From an uncultured Parasphingopyxis sp. (lineage in GTDB: Bacteria > Pseudomonadota > Alphaproteobacteria > Sphingomonadales > Sphingomonadaceae), in contig CAJQMX010000145.1 of NCBI GenBank assembly GCA_905479515.1, positions 1 to 16,664 on the forward strand: a DNA stretch of 16,664 nucleotides, written 5' to 3'. Position 1 is the first letter of the stretch. Each line of letters opens with the position of its first letter. The notes under the pieces were generated by a model. It had not been told where the DNA came from and did no database searches. It was given only the letters and a program-made list of their open reading frames with translations. The position numbers and the translations under genes were made by a program. This document shows, piece after piece, positions 15,235 to 16,664 of the stretch.

Positions 15235-16664
15235 ATGAAACTTGTAGTTGTTGAGTCGCCCGCCAAGGCGAAGACCATCGAAAAATATCTTGGCGGCGAT
15301 TACCGCGTCCTTGCATCCTATGGCCATGTCCGTGATTTGCCGCCCAAGGATGGGTCGGTTGATCCTGAAGACGGGTTCGCGATGAAATGGGAAAATTATG
15401 GCAACAAGACCAAGCAGCTCAAGGCGATCACGGATGCGGCGAAGGACTCCGATGAACTGATCCTCGCGACTGACCCTGACCGCGAAGGGGAAGCGATCAG
15501 CTGGCATGTTCAGGAGGTTCTACGGAAGCGCAAGGCGCTCCCGGCCAAGGTCGAGCGGGTTGCCTTTAACGCGATTACCAAGGCCGCTGTTCTTGATGCC
15601 ATCGCCCATCCGCGCGAGCTGGATCATGATCTTGTCGATGCCTATCGCGCCCGCCGCGCGCTCGATTATCTGGTCGGCTTTACGCTTTCCCCGGTGCTTT
15701 GGCGCAAGCTTCCCGGTGCAAAATCTGCCGGGCGCGTTCAGTCCGTTTCGCTCAAGCTCATTGTCGAACGCGAACGCGAGATCGAAGCCTTCAAGCCCCA
15801 GGAATATTGGTCAATCGCTGCCCAGATGGAGCAGGATGGCACGGAGTTCACAGCCCGCTTGGTGCGCTGGCGCGGGGACAAGATCGACCGTCTGACGATT
15901 GGCAGCGAAGGCGATGCGACAGCGGCCAAGGCCGAAGTCGAAGCCGGGCTGTTCAAGATTGTTTCGGTTGAAACGAAGCCGCTGACCCGCAACCCGCCGC
16001 CGCCTTTCACCACGTCGACCATGCAGCAGGAAGCTTCGCGCAAGCTCGGTTTTTCAGCGAGCCACTCTATGAGCATCGCGCAGCAGCTCTACGAGGATGG
16101 CGCGATCACCTATATGCGGACGGACGGCGTCCAGATGGATGGATCGGCGATTTCGGCGGCGCGCGGTGCAATCGCGAACCGCTATGATGCGAGTTACGTC
16201 CCGGACCAGCCGCGCATGTACAAAACCAAGGCGAAAAATGCGCAGGAAGCCCATGAGGCGATTCGCCCGACGGATTTCTCCCGCGACAAGGTAGGCGGCG
16301 GCGATCATGCGCGCCTCTACGATCTCATATTCAAACGCGCACTGGCCAGCCAGATGGCGTCCGCGCGGCTTGAGCGTACGACTATCGAGATGGAAGAGGG
16401 CACGGGTCAGACCGCGCTTCGGGCGACCGGACAGGTCGTCAAATTCCCCGGTTTCATGGCGCTTTATACCGAGGGCCGTGATGATGACGGCGATGAAGAT
16501 TCCAAGCTTTTGCCGATGATGAGCGAAGGCGATGCACCCGCCAAAAAGAGCGTCGATGCCGAACAGCATTTCACCCAGCCGCCGCCGCGCTATTCGGAAG
16601 CGAGTCTGGTCAAGAAGATGGAAGAATTGGGGATCGGCCGTCCGTCCACCTATGCCTCCATCCT
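15235..16664 (+). CDS. topA: DNA topoisomerase I, 5' part (cut by window end)
   Basis: 476 complete codons of a type IA topoisomerase that relaxes negative supercoils. The TOPRIM domain begins at MKLVVVESPAKAKTIEKYLG with Glu7 and has the acidic triad in ATDPDREGE (D80, D82, E84 region). The central domains follow (RARRALDYLVGFTLSP, then AGRVQSVSL). The active-site tyrosine is Y293 in ITYMRTDG, and the stretch KNAQEAHEAIRPT is typical. The last visible motif, LVKKMEELGIGRPSTYASI, is also canonical. The C-terminal zinc-finger region lies outside the window. The ATG follows GAGAGAA by about 12 nt. It is the third plus-strand gene after plsY-dprA. Confidence 0.97.
   Translation, partial: MKLVVVESPAKAKTIEKYLGGDYRVLASYGHVRDLPPKDGSVDPEDGFAMKWENYGNKTKQLKAITDAAKDSDELILATDPDREGEAISWHVQEVLRKRKALPAKVERVAFNAITKAAVLDAIAHPRELDHDLVDAYRARRALDYLVGFTLSPVLWRKLPGAKSAGRVQSVSLKLIVEREREIEAFKPQEYWSIAAQMEQDGTEFTARLVRWRGDKIDRLTIGSEGDATAAKAEVEAGLFKIVSVETKPLTRNPPPPFTTSTMQQEASRKLGFSASHSMSIAQQLYEDGAITYMRTDGVQMDGSAISAARGAIANRYDASYVPDQPRMYKTKAKNAQEAHEAIRPTDFSRDKVGGGDHARLYDLIFKRALASQMASARLERTTIEMEEGTGQTALRATGQVVKFPGFMALYTEGRDDDGDEDSKLLPMMSEGDAPAKKSVDAEQHFTQPPPRYSEASLVKKMEELGIGRPSTYASI

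Noticed and set aside
1..16664. CRISPR arrays, tRNA or rRNA genes, insertion sequences, phage genes
   Set aside because: No regularly spaced direct repeats, tRNA-like cloverleaf motifs, transposase or integrase motifs, or terminal repeats were seen on either strand.

Overview
The window looks like a chromosomal stretch from an alphaproteobacterium, most likely a sphingomonad. Three things point there: a C4-pathway 5-aminolevulinate synthase (hemA), the gene runs rpiB-glyA-nrdR-trmJ and plsY-dprA-topA, and protein sequences that read like Sphingomonadales homologues. This is recognition by eye; no database search was possible.

Layout. (1) 1-4093, all minus strand, is the accessory-looking part. 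It holds the 5' part of a penicillin/acyl-homoserine-lactone acylase family gene (cut by the window edge) and two paralogous copies of a two-gene cassette: a roughly 76-residue two-helix membrane protein followed by a 294-residue membrane di-iron desaturase/hydroxylase. A TetR-family regulator lies between the copies, with a 9+9 bp inverted repeat at its start. (2) 4094-4415 is a non-coding divergent spacer containing a perfect 14-bp palindrome. (3) 4416-5477 (+) is an Rv2258c-like SAM methyltransferase, ending at a strong terminator shared with the convergent rpsD. (4) 5542-6156 (-) is rpsD, with a long hairpin in its leader; 6402-6728 (+) is a small AroQ-type chorismate mutase whose stop overlaps that of trmJ. 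(5) 9677-6725 (-) is the tightly packed operon rpiB-glyA-nrdR-trmJ, with 4-base start/stop overlaps at two of its three junctions. (6) 13325-9814 (-) holds murI, hemA, a membrane SRPBCC protein with an unclear start, and a small YdeI/OmdA-family protein. (7) 13480 to the end (+) holds plsY, dprA and topA (cut by the right edge).

Most of the right two thirds is housekeeping: translation (rpsD, trmJ), one-carbon and pentose metabolism (glyA, rpiB), ribonucleotide reductase control (nrdR), heme (hemA), peptidoglycan (murI), phospholipid synthesis (plsY), DNA uptake/recombination (dprA) and supercoiling (topA). The part most likely to be little described is the duplicated small-membrane-protein plus desaturase cassette. 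Both copies keep a 13-nt gene overlap, the same ribosome-binding sequence and gap-free protein alignment. I infer that the small protein is a dedicated partner of the desaturase, and that the TetR protein controls at least the second copy. Two genes (the SRPBCC protein and plsY) may start at non-standard codons.
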